Source: an uncultured Eubacteriales bacterium (GTDB taxonomy: Bacteria; Bacillota; Clostridia; Christensenellales; CAG-138). Taken from it: DNA of 53,737 bases. The stretch's first letter is position 1, and each line of letters begins with the position of its first letter. The notes under the pieces are model-generated. The model did no database searches and had not been told where the DNA came from. It worked only from the letters and a program-made list of their open reading frames with translations. A program made the position numbers and the translations under genes. The stretch is taken from positions 1 through 53,737 of the forward strand of contig CADCMN010000010.1 in assembly GCA_902802575.1 (NCBI GenBank), written 5' to 3'. Below, one piece after another: positions 39,989-47,537 of this stretch.

Positions 39989-40999
39989 TCAGATCACCTC
40001 CTCGAAGGAGACCTCCGCCTGGCGAAGGAATCCAAACATTCTTTTTATGAGCGCGTCGTCCTCGGGCACCTGCAGGATCATCTGCCCGTAGAGACGGCCG
40101 TTCAGACTTCTCGTATCGGCGAACACGATGCTCACCGGGGCCCCGATATGGAGGACCATCTCCGCCACCAGGGGCTTATCCGTCCGTTCCCGCCCGTCGA
40201 AGGTGATGCGCAGGAACCGCCCTTCCCCGAAGCTCTCCTTGGGGGGGACCTGGCTGGACGGGACGATCAGCTGCCGGGCCGCCATGCTCTTGGGTCGGTG
40301 GAAGATCTCCTCCACGGTGCCCATCTCCTCCACGTGGTTATCCGCCAAAATGGCCACCCGATGGCAGATGGCCTCCACCACCTTCATCTCGTGGGTGATG
40401 ACCACCACGGTCACATGAAGCTCCCGGTTCAGCTCCTTGAGAAGATCCAGGATGGAGAGGGTGGTGGTGGGGTCGAGGGCCGACGTGGCCTCGTCGCACA
40501 GCAGCACCTTGGGGTCCGTACTGAGGGCCCGGGCGATGGCCACCCGCTGGCATTGGCCGCCGGACAGCTGGGCGGGGTAGGCGTTTCGCTTGTCGGAAAG
40601 GCCCACCCGATCAAGGAGCTTTTCCGCCTTCTGCCGGGCTTCCTTCTTGCCCACGCCCGCCAGCAGCAGGGGGAAGCACACGTTGTCGAGGACGCTTCGC
40701 TGCTGTAGCAGATTGAAGCCCTGGAAGATCATGCCGATGCGCCGCCGCTCCTGACGGAGCTCCTTCTCGGAAAGCCGCGTCAGCTCCTTGCCGTTGACCA
40801 TCACCGTGCCCGCCGTGGGCTTCTCCAGCAGGTTGATGCACCGCACCAGGGTGCTCTTGCCCGCCCCCGACAGGCCGATGACCCCGAAGATCTCCCCCTC
40901 ATATATGGTGAGGTCCACGTCCTTCAGCGCGGTGACGGCCCCGTCCCCCGTGCCGAAGGTCTTGGTGATGCCTTTCAATTCTATGATCGGATTTGCCAT
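39989..40999 (-). CDS. metN: methionine ABC transporter ATPase MetN with NIL domain
   Basis: The 336-residue product has Walker A GLSGAGKST at residues 42-50, signature LSGGQCQRVAIARAL, Walker B VLLCDEATSALDP and switch His THEM. A C-terminal NIL domain (about residues 255-336) is the regulatory methionine-binding module that inhibits transport when internal methionine is high. It is the first gene after the T-box, and its end carries the ribosome site for metI. Confidence 0.95.
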   Translation of the reverse strand: MANPIIELKGITKTFGTGDGAVTALKDVDLTIYEGEIFGVIGLSGAGKSTLVRCINLLEKPTAGTVMVNGKELTRLSEKELRQERRRIGMIFQGFNLLQQRSVLDNVCFPLLLAGVGKKEARQKAEKLLDRVGLSDKRNAYPAQLSGGQCQRVAIARALSTDPKVLLCDEATSALDPTTTLSILDLLKELNRELHVTVVVITHEMKVVEAICHRVAILADNHVEEMGTVEEIFHRPKSMAARQLIVPSSQVPPKESFGEGRFLRITFDGRERTDKPLVAEMVLHIGAPVSIVFADTRSLNGRLYGQMILQVPEDDALIKRMFGFLRQAEVSFEEVI

Positions 41000-41044
41000 G
41001 TCGTCCTTGTTCTCTCTCCATTTTTTCAGGCGATCCGGGGATCG

Positions 41045-41292
41045 CCCCTACATCAACACAAAAGCCCCTGACAAACATACGTCAGGGGCGAAATGACTCG
41101 CGGTACCACCTTGATTTCACGCCCGCCTCACGGCGGACGCCTCGTAGAGTGCCAACACACTCCTGCGCGATGACGGGCGCCCCCGTCGCGGACTACATCT
41201 CGCCCGCGCGGCTCCGGGACCATGTTCTCCGATCCATCCGCACCCGTACCTGATCGGGTACTCTTCCCTTCCTTGCCTTTTTAGTATGTAAT
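41045..41292 (-). promoter_or_regulatory. T-box leader controlling metNIQ
   Basis: On the minus strand the T-box sequence AAGGTGGTACCGCG (around 41099-41112) pairs as usual into an antiterminator, and is followed by the competing terminator GCCCCTGAC/GTCAGGGGC (41064-41089) with CTTTTGT. A long structured stem I region precedes it. Uncharged tRNA binding would allow read-through into metN. From the genes the specifier should be Met; an ATG lies in a plausible internal loop near 41201, but I could not fold stem I well enough to prove it. Confidence 0.88.
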
Positions 41293-41299
41293 TGCATGC

Positions 41300-41328
41300 A
41301 GTTTACCCCATATCTATTCATTTGTCAA
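41300..41328 (-). promoter_or_regulatory. promoter of the T-box/metNIQ transcript
   Basis: Minus strand TTGACA (41323-41328), 17-base spacer, TAAACT (41300-41305). Confidence 0.75.
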
Positions 41329-41371
41329 GCATTATATACGATTTTTTTCAGATCCAAGGAAAAGAGCGTCG

Positions 41372-41400
41372 TTGCCATCGGGACGGGGATGGGGTATACT
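41372..41400 (+). promoter_or_regulatory. promoter of the 41426 gene operon
   Basis: TTGCCA (41372-41377), 17-base spacer, TATACT (41395-41400), 25 bases before the ATG. Confidence 0.7.
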
Positions 41401-41425
41401 ACAGAATACAGGAGGAGATACGCGG

Positions 41426-41977
41426 ATGATCTGCATCGGCTTATACGAATGGCCGCTGGGGGCCAACGTGCCCGCCTACAGGGGGCTCTATCGGGGCAAC
41501 AGCCTGATCTGCCTTTCCCAGAGCCGGGAGCTGGAAGCCTTTTTTCGCCTGGCCCGGGATGGGAACAGCGCAGCGTATACGGAGGAAACCTTCGCGCTGC
41601 TGCAGGGGCTGTATGAGATCGCCAGGGTCCGGTACCCGCAGACGGATCTGCTGCTGTTCTCCGATACCGACCCGGAGCCGCCCGCCGATCCAGGCTGCTG
41701 GACGTTTTTGGGGTTCGACGTCTGCGCCGACAGCCGGTACTATTCGCCATTGGGCGCGGGCCTGTTCGATGACATTGTGACCAAGGCCAAGGAGAACGGC
41801 CTGATTTCGGAGCAGTCGCCGGGCCTTTGCCTGAACGAGGCGGGCCTGTTTGCCGTCCGGGAGGACGCAAAGGCCTTCTCCTCCGTGTGCAGCGCGCTGC
41901 AGCGCTCCGGCGCGTACGAGATCGAGAGCGAGATGGACTGGCGGCCCTGGGCCATCTGGCGATATGCGGGCCGATAA
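41426..41977 (+). CDS. unrecognised 183-residue protein
   Basis: The ATG at 41426 follows CAGGAGGAG. No signal peptide or membrane helix is seen; the product is a soluble acidic protein with ARDGNSAAYTEETFALLQGLYEIARVRYPQTDLLLFSD in the first half and conserved-looking aromatics at the end (MDWRPWAIWRY). I do not recognise a family. It is followed after 19 bases by the NusG_II gene and is probably the first gene of that operon. Confidence 0.7.
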   Translation: MICIGLYEWPLGANVPAYRGLYRGNSLICLSQSRELEAFFRLARDGNSAAYTEETFALLQGLYEIARVRYPQTDLLLFSDTDPEPPADPGCWTFLGFDVCADSRYYSPLGAGLFDDIVTKAKENGLISEQSPGLCLNEAGLFAVREDAKAFSSVCSALQRSGAYEIESEMDWRPWAIWRYAGR

Positions 41978-41996
41978 AGGGGCCTTGGAAGGGGAT

Positions 41997-42386
41997 ATGA
42001 GACAGAGCCGCAAAAAAATCGCCCCGAAGCGGGGCGACATATTCCTGATCGTAGGGTGCCTGCTGGCGGCCCTGGTGTGCTGCGGTTTGTGGCTGGGGCT
42101 TCGAAAAGACGGCGGGACCGTGATCGTGGAGCAGGAGGGCCGGGAGACCGCCCGATACGCCTTGAACGAGGATCGGACCGTGAAGATAGAAGGCCGGGCG
42201 GGCTATAACCTTCTGGTGATCCGCGGGGGCGAAGCCTGGCTCAGCGAGGCCGACTGCCCCAACCTTCTGTGTGTGAAGACCGGGAAGATCCGATACGCCG
42301 GCCAAAGCATCGTGTGCCTGCCCCACAGGCTGGCGGTGCGGATCGTGGGAGGGGCGTCCGCCCTGGACGCTGTGACGGGCCCATGA
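41997..42386 (+). CDS. NusG domain II-containing protein
   Basis: A 129-residue protein with one N-terminal membrane helix (DIFLIVGCLLAALVCCGLWLGL) and an outside NusG_II domain (EGREtARYALNEDRTVKIEG, EADCPNLLCVKTGKI, CLPHRLAVRIVG). The CPNLLC and VCLPH cysteine pattern is typical. In Clostridia this family is regularly encoded just before a Gx transporter, as here, and its stop overlaps that gene in ATGA. Its role with the transporter is not known. Confidence 0.88.
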   Translation: MRQSRKKIAPKRGDIFLIVGCLLAALVCCGLWLGLRKDGGTVIVEQEGRETARYALNEDRTVKIEGRAGYNLLVIRGGEAWLSEADCPNLLCVKTGKIRYAGQSIVCLPHRLAVRIVGGASALDAVTGP

Positions 42387-42871
42387 AGACGAAAAAGCTG
42401 ACCACGCTGGGCCTCTCGGTGGCCCTGGCCCTCATACTCTCCTATGTGGAAAGCCTGCTGCCGCCCCTTATGGCCGTGCCGGGGGTGAAGGTGGGCCTGC
42501 CAAACATCGTCATTTTGTTCCTGTTATATCGCTACGGCTGGCGGGAGGCCGCCGCCGTGTCGGGCATCCGGCTGTTGCTGTCCGCCGCCCTGTTCACGGG
42601 CTTTGCCGCCTTCTTTTACGGCCTTGCCGGGGCCGTCCTGAGCCTTACCGGCTCCGCCCTGCTGAAGAAGTCCGGCCGCTTCTCCCCTCTGGGCGTCAGC
42701 GCGGCGGGGGGCGTCCTCCACAACCTGGGCCAGATCGCCCTGGCCGCCTTCGTTCTCGACAGCGGCTATATCTTCGCCTATTTGCCTGTGCTCCTGATCT
42801 CCGGCACGGTGGCCGGGGCCTTGGTGGGCCTGTTGACCGGCATCCTGATCCAGAGGACGGACGTCAGATAA
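42383..42871 (+). CDS. Gx transporter family protein (Hpre_diP_synt_I)
   Basis: A 162-residue membrane protein. KLTTLGLSVALALILSYVESLLPPLMAVPGVKVGLPNIVILFLLYRYGWREA is the characteristic opening of the family once annotated as heptaprenyl diphosphate synthase component I, now regarded as a transporter-like protein related to ECF S components. Five or so helices. It overlaps the NusG_II gene by 4 bases. Its end overlaps by 8 bases the 3' end of the convergent NlpC/P60-like gene. Confidence 0.87.
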   Translation: MKTKKLTTLGLSVALALILSYVESLLPPLMAVPGVKVGLPNIVILFLLYRYGWREAAAVSGIRLLLSAALFTGFAAFFYGLAGAVLSLTGSALLKKSGRFSPLGVSAAGGVLHNLGQIALAAFVLDSGYIFAYLPVLLISGTVAGALVGLLTGILIQRTDVR

Positions 42872-43613
42872 GCCGCGTATACCGGGCCAGGTTCGTGATG
42901 AACCCGGGCCCCTTTTTTGTGTCAATCTCGTACCAGCCCGAGGGGGCCGTGCCCAGGAAGGGGAAGCGGTCGCCCCGGTGGGCGGTGAACAGGATCCGGC
43001 CCTTCTTGCTGTCCGAGGCGCGCACGTTCACGGACCCGCCCAGGACCTCCACCTGCCGTTGGGGCTCCGGCGCGGGGGTGGGCTGGGGATCCGGCGCCAG
43101 CTCCTTCTCGAAGACCCTGGGGATGCCCCAGCAGGACCAGTCCCTGGCCCGGAACCTGGTCTTCACTACCCCGTATTTGCGGCCCTTGGCCTCGATGAGG
43201 TACTCGTCGTCGATCATATAGCCGATGTGGCTGGCCCGCTTGCCTGAGAGACGGAACACCCACCAGCCCCGCTTGGGCGGTTCGTCCTTCAGGATGCAGC
43301 GGCCCATCATGGTGTTGGCGTTCACGTCGCATTTGTAGAGGTGGGTCAGGCTGCAGAGCCAGTAGCACCCCAGGCCCGAGCAATCGTAGGCGTAGAGGAC
43401 CTTCGCCCCCTCGTCAAACTTCTTCTTGCAGAAGTCGATGCACGCCCGGGCGTAGGTGGTTCCGTCCGGGTAGCCGCCCCGGCCCGCCTCCTTCCTCTCG
43501 ATGACGCGGACGTAGTTCTCCGGCGTGAGCTTCGTGTGCTGTCCGCCCCAGAGATAGGGCTGGCCCAGCTGTTGGAGCAGATAGACGATGAATTCGTTGA
43601 GGGTGTGCGGCAT
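42864..43613 (-). CDS. NlpC/P60-like cysteine hydrolase with C-terminal SH3 domain
   Basis: A 249-residue protein without signal peptide. The catalytic Cys sits in AYDCSGLG (residue 78) and the His in ASHIGYM (residue 129), as in NlpC/P60 peptidases; GQPYLWGGQH near residue 17 is the usual substrate-side motif. A Pro-rich linker (PQPTPAPEPQRQ) leads to an SH3-type wall-binding domain (SVNVRASDSKKGRILF). Lack of export signal plus SH3 resembles phage endolysins or effectors of contractile systems. The frame opens upstream to 43643, but AAAGGAGG lies at the right distance before the ATG at 43613. No phage genes are nearby. Confidence 0.8.
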   Translation of the reverse strand: MPHTLNEFIVYLLQQLGQPYLWGGQHTKLTPENYVRVIERKEAGRGGYPDGTTYARACIDFCKKKFDEGAKVLYAYDCSGLGCYWLCSLTHLYKCDVNANTMMGRCILKDEPPKRGWWVFRLSGKRASHIGYMIDDEYLIEAKGRKYGVVKTRFRARDWSCWGIPRVFEKELAPDPQPTPAPEPQRQVEVLGGSVNVRASDSKKGRILFTAHRGDRFPFLGTAPSGWYEIDTKKGPGFITNLARYTRLI

Positions 43614-43800
43614 ATGGGTACGGCCTCCTTTTGACCAAAGCATAGCGCGGAAAAGCCCCTTAGGTTTCCGATAATCCGTTCATAGGTATCCTATGCATGC
43701 TGTTCGGTCCCGGTCACCGTCAGTCCGTCCCCACTGACTGACCGACTGAAAGGAGGTCAGTATAGATTTGCCGGTATAATATTGCTATTATAATATGCCC
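43614..43800. other. intergenic stretch with twin TATAAT-like motifs
   Basis: No gene is supported. It holds a GACTGACCGACTG repeat patch near 43733-43750 and two TATAATAT motifs separated by TGCTAT (43775-43795). They may be promoter elements for either side, but no good -35 accompanies them. Confidence 0.4.
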
Positions 43801-43866
43801 TTCAACGGTTGCAGTACCCCCCTTCAACCGTTGAACCGCCCCCCCTGCAACGGCTGAACCGTCCCC
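43801..43866. repeat. three imperfect tandem repeats of about 22 bp upstream of nadE
   Basis: Units at 43801-43822, 43823-43845 and 43846-43866. Each begins with a CAAC(C/G)G(T/C)TG core, the middle one a perfect TTCAAC-C-GTTGAA palindrome, and ends in a C-run. One helical-turn-pair spacing suggests an operator array bound by a dimeric regulator. Confidence 0.55.
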
Positions 43867-43911
43867 GGCGGACGAAGCGCTGTTTATCGGACCGCGGCCC
43901 GTGAAAACAGG

Positions 43912-43940
43912 TTGAAATCTTTTTCGTTTCACGGTACAAT
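43912..43940 (+). promoter_or_regulatory. promoter of nadE
   Basis: TTGAAA (43912-43917), 17-base spacer, TACAAT (43935-43940). It lies about 45 bases downstream of the tandem repeats. Confidence 0.75.
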
Positions 43941-43967
43941 AAATAAAACCCATAGGGAGGTACGATC

Positions 43968-44717
43968 ATGGAATTCGATGCATATAAGGTGAAGGACGAG
44001 CTGGTCCGGTGGATCCGGGACTGGTTCGAGGAGAACGGCAAGGGCTGCAACGCCGTCATCGGCATTTCCGGCGGCAAGGACAGCTCCGTGGTGGCGGCCC
44101 TGTGCGTGGAAGCCCTGGGCAAGGATCGGGTCGTGGGCGTGCTCATGCCCAACGGGGAGCAGCCCGACATCGACATGTCCCACCTGCTGGTGGAGACATT
44201 GGGCATCCGCCACTACATGCTGAACATCCACGACACCTACGAAGCGTGCCTTCGGGAGATCGAGAAGACCGGCGTGGAGATCAGCAATCAGACCCGGGTG
44301 AACCTGGCGCCCCGCATCCGCATGAGCTGCGAATACGCCCTGAGCCAGTCCCTCAACGGCCGGGTGGCCAACACCTGCAACTGGTCCGAGGATTACGTGG
44401 GCTACTCCACCCGCTACGGCGACGCCGCCGGGGACTTCGCGCCCCTGGGGCGGCTGGTGGTCCGGGAGGTCAAGGCCATCGGCCATGCCCTGGGCCTCCC
44501 TGAGGTGCTGGTGGAGAAGGTGCCCAGCGACGGTCTCTGCGGCAAGACCGACGAGGACAATTTGGGCTTCACCTACGCGGCCCTGGACCGCTATATCCGG
44601 GAGGGGGTCATCGAGGACGAGGCGGCCAAGGCCCGCATCGACCGGCTGCACAAGCTGAATCTCTTCAAACTCAAGCCCATTCCCTACTTCCCCTACCTCT
44701 GCGATCCGGCAAAATAA
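43968..44717 (+). CDS. nadE: ammonia-dependent NAD+ synthase
   Basis: A 249-residue cytoplasmic enzyme that amidates deamido-NAD+ with ammonia and ATP. The PP-loop GISGGKDSSVVAALC is at residues 32-46, with RVNLAPRIRMSCEYALSQ, NTCNWSEDYVGYSTRYGDAAGDFAPLG and KVPSDGLCGKTDEDNLGFTY further on. No glutaminase domain is present, so free ammonia is the donor. AGGGAGG precedes the ATG. galE follows after 18 bases and is probably co-transcribed. Confidence 0.95.
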   Translation: MEFDAYKVKDELVRWIRDWFEENGKGCNAVIGISGGKDSSVVAALCVEALGKDRVVGVLMPNGEQPDIDMSHLLVETLGIRHYMLNIHDTYEACLREIEKTGVEISNQTRVNLAPRIRMSCEYALSQSLNGRVANTCNWSEDYVGYSTRYGDAAGDFAPLGRLVVREVKAIGHALGLPEVLVEKVPSDGLCGKTDEDNLGFTYAALDRYIREGVIEDEAAKARIDRLHKLNLFKLKPIPYFPYLCDPAK

Positions 44718-44735
44718 CGGTAAAAGGAGAGAGAT

Positions 44736-45749
44736 ATGAAGGTATTGGTCACCGGCGGCGCCGGATACATCGGGTCCCACACCTGCCTCGCCCTGCTGGA
44801 GCTGGGCTACGACGTGGTGGCCGTGGACAACTTCTGCAACAGCTCCCCCGAATCCCTGAAGCGGGTGGAGGAGCTCACCGGAAAGAAGGTGCCTCTCTAC
44901 GGCATCGACGTCAGGGACGAGGCGGCCCTGGACCGGGTGTTCCGGGAGCACGACATCGGCTGCGCCATCCACTTCGCGGGCCTCAAGGCCGTGGGAGAGA
45001 GCGTCCAGATCCCCCTGGCGTATTACGAAAACAATCTGCTGTCCACCATGACGCTGCTGAAGGTCATGGGCAAAAACGGCGTGAAGAAGATCATCTTCTC
45101 CTCCTCCGCCACGGTCTACAGCACGGAGAACACCATGCCCCTCAACGAGACCGGGCGCATGGGCTGCACCAATCCCTACGGCTGGACCAAGTTCATGTGC
45201 GAGGAGATTATCCGGGACTATGTCAAGGCCGATCCTGAATGGTCCGCGGTGCTCCTTCGCTACTTCAACCCCGTGGGGGCCCACCCCTCGGGCCGCATCG
45301 GCGAAGCGCCCAACGGCATCCCCAACAACCTGATGCCCTTCATCACCCAGACCGCCTGCGGCGTCCGGAAGGAGCTGGTCGTCTTCGGCAACGACTATCC
45401 CACCCCCGACGGCACCTGTGTCCGGGATTATATCCACGTGATGGACCTGGCCGAGGGCCACGCCGCCGCCATCGACTACCTGACGGCTCACACCGGCACC
45501 GAGGTCTTCAACCTGGGCACGGGTCAGGGGTACTCCGTCCTCGATATGGTCAAGGCTTTCCAGGAGGTCAACGGTCTGGTCCTGCCCCACCGCATAGGGC
45601 CCCGGCGGCCGGGCGACATCGCCGTCTGCTACGCCGATCCCGCCAAGAGCCGGCAGCTCCTTCACTGGACCGCCAAGCGGACGCTGCAGGATATGTGCGC
45701 CGACGCCTGGCACTGGCAGCAGCTGAATCCCCGGGGGTACGACGCATAG
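44736..45749 (+). CDS. galE: UDP-glucose 4-epimerase
   Basis: A 337-residue SDR-type enzyme interconverting UDP-glucose and UDP-galactose (possibly the N-acetyl forms). Rossmann motif GGAGYIGSHT at residues 7-16, SSSATVYS with the catalytic Ser/Thr, YGWTK with Tyr and Lys (about 149-153), and the C-terminal NLGTGQGYSVLDMV. AAAGGAGAG lies before the ATG. It sits just ahead of the polysaccharide locus, to which it can supply sugar nucleotides. A hairpin follows the stop. Confidence 0.95.
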   Translation: MKVLVTGGAGYIGSHTCLALLELGYDVVAVDNFCNSSPESLKRVEELTGKKVPLYGIDVRDEAALDRVFREHDIGCAIHFAGLKAVGESVQIPLAYYENNLLSTMTLLKVMGKNGVKKIIFSSSATVYSTENTMPLNETGRMGCTNPYGWTKFMCEEIIRDYVKADPEWSAVLLRYFNPVGAHPSGRIGEAPNGIPNNLMPFITQTACGVRKELVVFGNDYPTPDGTCVRDYIHVMDLAEGHAAAIDYLTAHTGTEVFNLGTGQGYSVLDMVKAFQEVNGLVLPHRIGPRRPGDIAVCYADPAKSRQLLHWTAKRTLQDMCADAWHWQQLNPRGYDA

Positions 45750-45754
45750 CCGCT

Positions 45755-45787
45755 CAGCCTGTTGAACCCTATGGATTCAACAGGCTG
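45755..45787 (+). terminator. hairpin after galE
   Basis: Perfect 12-bp stem CAGCCTGTTGAA/TTCAACAGGCTG with a 9-base loop. No T tract, so termination may be weak or Rho-assisted. Confidence 0.5.
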
Positions 45788-45997
45788 TGCTCCGCTTTCG
45801 GGTCCCGCTTATACGCCTGCGGCGTACCGGGCAGCGGGACCTGCAATGTGTCAAACGCACCGCGCATGTCGCTGCGTTTGACGTATTTGAAGCGGCGCAT
45901 TCTTCCCCCGACAGTTGCGTGCGCGCGGCTACACCGCGCTTTGCGCTGCCCGGTGAGAAACGATCCGGAAGGATAGAAAGCCTGAGGAAGAAAGGAT
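45788..45997 (+). other. structured leader region upstream of loaP
   Basis: No gene. It holds a compound fold GGTCCCGC/GCGGGACC (about 45801-45841) enclosing TACGCC/GGCGTA, then a perfect 10-bp stem GTCAAACGCA/TGCGTTTGAC (45850-45882), then GC-rich alternating sequence up to the loaP ribosome site AGGAAGAAAGG. No clear promoter is seen, so loaP may be transcribed through from nadE-galE. Confidence 0.5.
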
Positions 45998-46513
45998 ATG
46001 CCCTGGTATTGCCTGTTCTGCAAGGCCGGACAGGAGCAAAACGTCATACGGATGCTGGAGGAGCGAGGCGCCAGACCGCTGGCGCCCTTGGCCGTACAGC
46101 TTCGCCCGGGGGGAAAAGGCATGGAGCGAGTCCGGCGGCGGTTGTTGCCGGGGTATGTGTTCTTCGAGCAGGAGGACGCTCCTGATTGGCGAGGGATCAT
46201 CCGCTATTCCGCCGTGCTGAAGGTCCTTCACTATCGGGACGAGACCCCGGAGCTGCGAGACCAGGACCTGGAATTCGTCCGCTGGCTCCAAGTCAACGAG
46301 GGACTCATCGACGTGTCTGAGGTGGTCAAGGAAGGGACCAAGATACGCTTCGTCAGCGGCCCTCTCCTGGGCATGGAGGGACAGGTGATGAAGGTGAACA
46401 AGGGCCGTCGCCAGGTCCGGATCAACCTGGGCGATGAGAACAATCTGTTTCAAACCATCTGGTGCCCCATCGAGTACGTCCGGGAACGGCGCGAACAGGA
46501 GCAGGAAGAATAA
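45998..46513 (+). CDS. loaP: LoaP-type specialised NusG antiterminator
   Basis: A 171-residue NusG paralog. The N-terminal NGN domain (MPWYCLFCKAGQEQNVIRMLEERG, RRRLLPGYVFFEQE) and C-terminal KOW domain (EGTKIRFVSGPLLGMEGQVMKVNKGRRQVRINL) are both present. Single-copy housekeeping NusG would be elsewhere with secE; this one sits directly ahead of a polysaccharide operon, as LoaP does in Clostridia and Bacilli. There it binds the emerging leader RNA of long biosynthetic operons and suppresses premature termination. It has its own downstream terminator, so it acts as a separately made regulator of the 46752-53737 operon; this is inference from position. Confidence 0.85.
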   Translation: MPWYCLFCKAGQEQNVIRMLEERGARPLAPLAVQLRPGGKGMERVRRRLLPGYVFFEQEDAPDWRGIIRYSAVLKVLHYRDETPELRDQDLEFVRWLQVNEGLIDVSEVVKEGTKIRFVSGPLLGMEGQVMKVNKGRRQVRINLGDENNLFQTIWCPIEYVRERREQEQEE

Positions 46514-46522
46514 GGATGATCG

Positions 46523-46556
46523 GCGTTCCGCCCCCTTGTGGCGCGGGACGCTTTTA
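46523..46556 (+). terminator. terminator after loaP
   Basis: GCGTTCCGC (46523-46531) and GCGGGACGC (46543-46551) pair over 9 bases with one G-U, followed by TTTTATATT. Confidence 0.8.
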
Positions 46557-46634
46557 TATTATGCAGGCAGAAAAAGGAGTGTTTATCGACATTTTTTTAC
46601 AGTTCTGCATGCGTGATTTGTTCGCCTTTTCGTG

Positions 46635-46663
46635 TTGACTTGTTTTGGGGTATCGTGTATAAT
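46635..46663 (+). promoter_or_regulatory. near-consensus promoter of the polysaccharide operon
   Basis: TTGACT (46635-46640), 17-base spacer, TATAAT (46658-46663). The first gene starts at 46752, giving a leader of about 80 bases. Confidence 0.9.
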
Positions 46664-46669
46664 TTCATA

Positions 46670-46751
46670 TGATGTATATTTATGTGCTTTTGCAGTGCAG
46701 CGAGCGCAGCGATACCCGGAACGCTAATAATGGGAAAGGAAGAGGACGACA
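46670..46751 (+). promoter_or_regulatory. operon leader RNA, candidate LoaP target
   Basis: The leader contains a GC-rich segment (46691-46726) able to form small hairpins (TGC/GCA around 46697-46707; AGCG/CGCT around 46708-46725). I cannot match it to a proven LoaP-binding hairpin. GGAAAGGAAGAGG provides the ribosome site for the TTG start. Confidence 0.4.
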
Positions 46752-47537
46752 TTGGAAACGGTAAAGCGGACGTATGGAGAAACCGAGATCGACCTAATGG
46801 AGATCTTTCAGATCATCCTCAGCCGGTGGCTGCCCATCGTGGCGGTGGGTCTGCTGGGGGCGATCCTGGCGGGGGTGTGGACGAGCCTGTTCATCACGAA
46901 GAAGTATACGGCGACGGCGTCGCTGTACGTATATACGAACCCCAAGGGAACGGAGTCGGGGACGGTATCGAACGCGGACCTTGTGGCGGCGGACAACCTG
47001 ATCAGGACCTATCAGGCCATCGTCAAGAGCAACACGGCGTTGGCCGTGGTGTCGGAGCGGCTGAACGCGGAGCATCCGGAATACGCGGCGCTGCGTGTGA
47101 CGTCGGGGACGCTGAAGGGAGCGACGTCGGTGAACGTGCCCACGGGGACGAAGCTGCTGGAGATCCGCGTGGTGACCGCGGACCCGCAGCTGTCGGCAGA
47201 TATAGCGAACACCTTTGCGAACTACGTGCCGGATGAGATCATCCGGATCACGAAGGCGGGCGGCGTGGAGATCGTGGACTACGCGGTGGTGCCCAATAGG
47301 GCGTCGAGTCCGAGCCTGAGCCGGAACGTGATCATCGGGCTGTTGGCGGGCGTATTGGTATCGGCGGCGTGGATCGTGCTGCGGACGTTGCTGGACACGA
47401 CGATCTACTCGGCGGAGGAGATCGCGAAGGTGACGAACTGCCCGGTGATCGGGAACATACCCCACGTGGAGATCGCGGGGGAAGCGCCGGAGCCCTGGAT
47501 CGTGTCCGTAAAGGAGGAGATCGGCCATGGAAACTAA
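46752..47537 (+). CDS. Wzz/CpsC-type polysaccharide chain-length regulator
   Basis: A 261-residue membrane protein, started by TTG 46752 after AGGAAGAGG. Two helices (about residues 22-42, SRWLPIVAVGLLGAILAGVW, and 185-205, NVIIGLLAGVLVSAAWIVL) enclose an outside domain with KKYTATASLYVYTNP. It is the CpsC/CapA-type adaptor that activates the BY-kinase encoded next, with which it overlaps by 11 bases. By hand count about 26 of 29 Ala codons are GCG, while flanking genes prefer GCC. Confidence 0.92.
   Translation: METVKRTYGETEIDLMEIFQIILSRWLPIVAVGLLGAILAGVWTSLFITKKYTATASLYVYTNPKGTESGTVSNADLVAADNLIRTYQAIVKSNTALAVVSERLNAEHPEYAALRVTSGTLKGATSVNVPTGTKLLEIRVVTADPQLSADIANTFANYVPDEIIRITKAGGVEIVDYAVVPNRASSPSLSRNVIIGLLAGVLVSAAWIVLRTLLDTTIYSAEEIAKVTNCPVIGNIPHVEIAGEAPEPWIVSVKEEIGHGN

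Noticed and set aside
43801..43866. Tandem repeats considered as a mini CRISPR array
   Set aside because: Units are contiguous without spacers, degenerate, and no cas genes are present.
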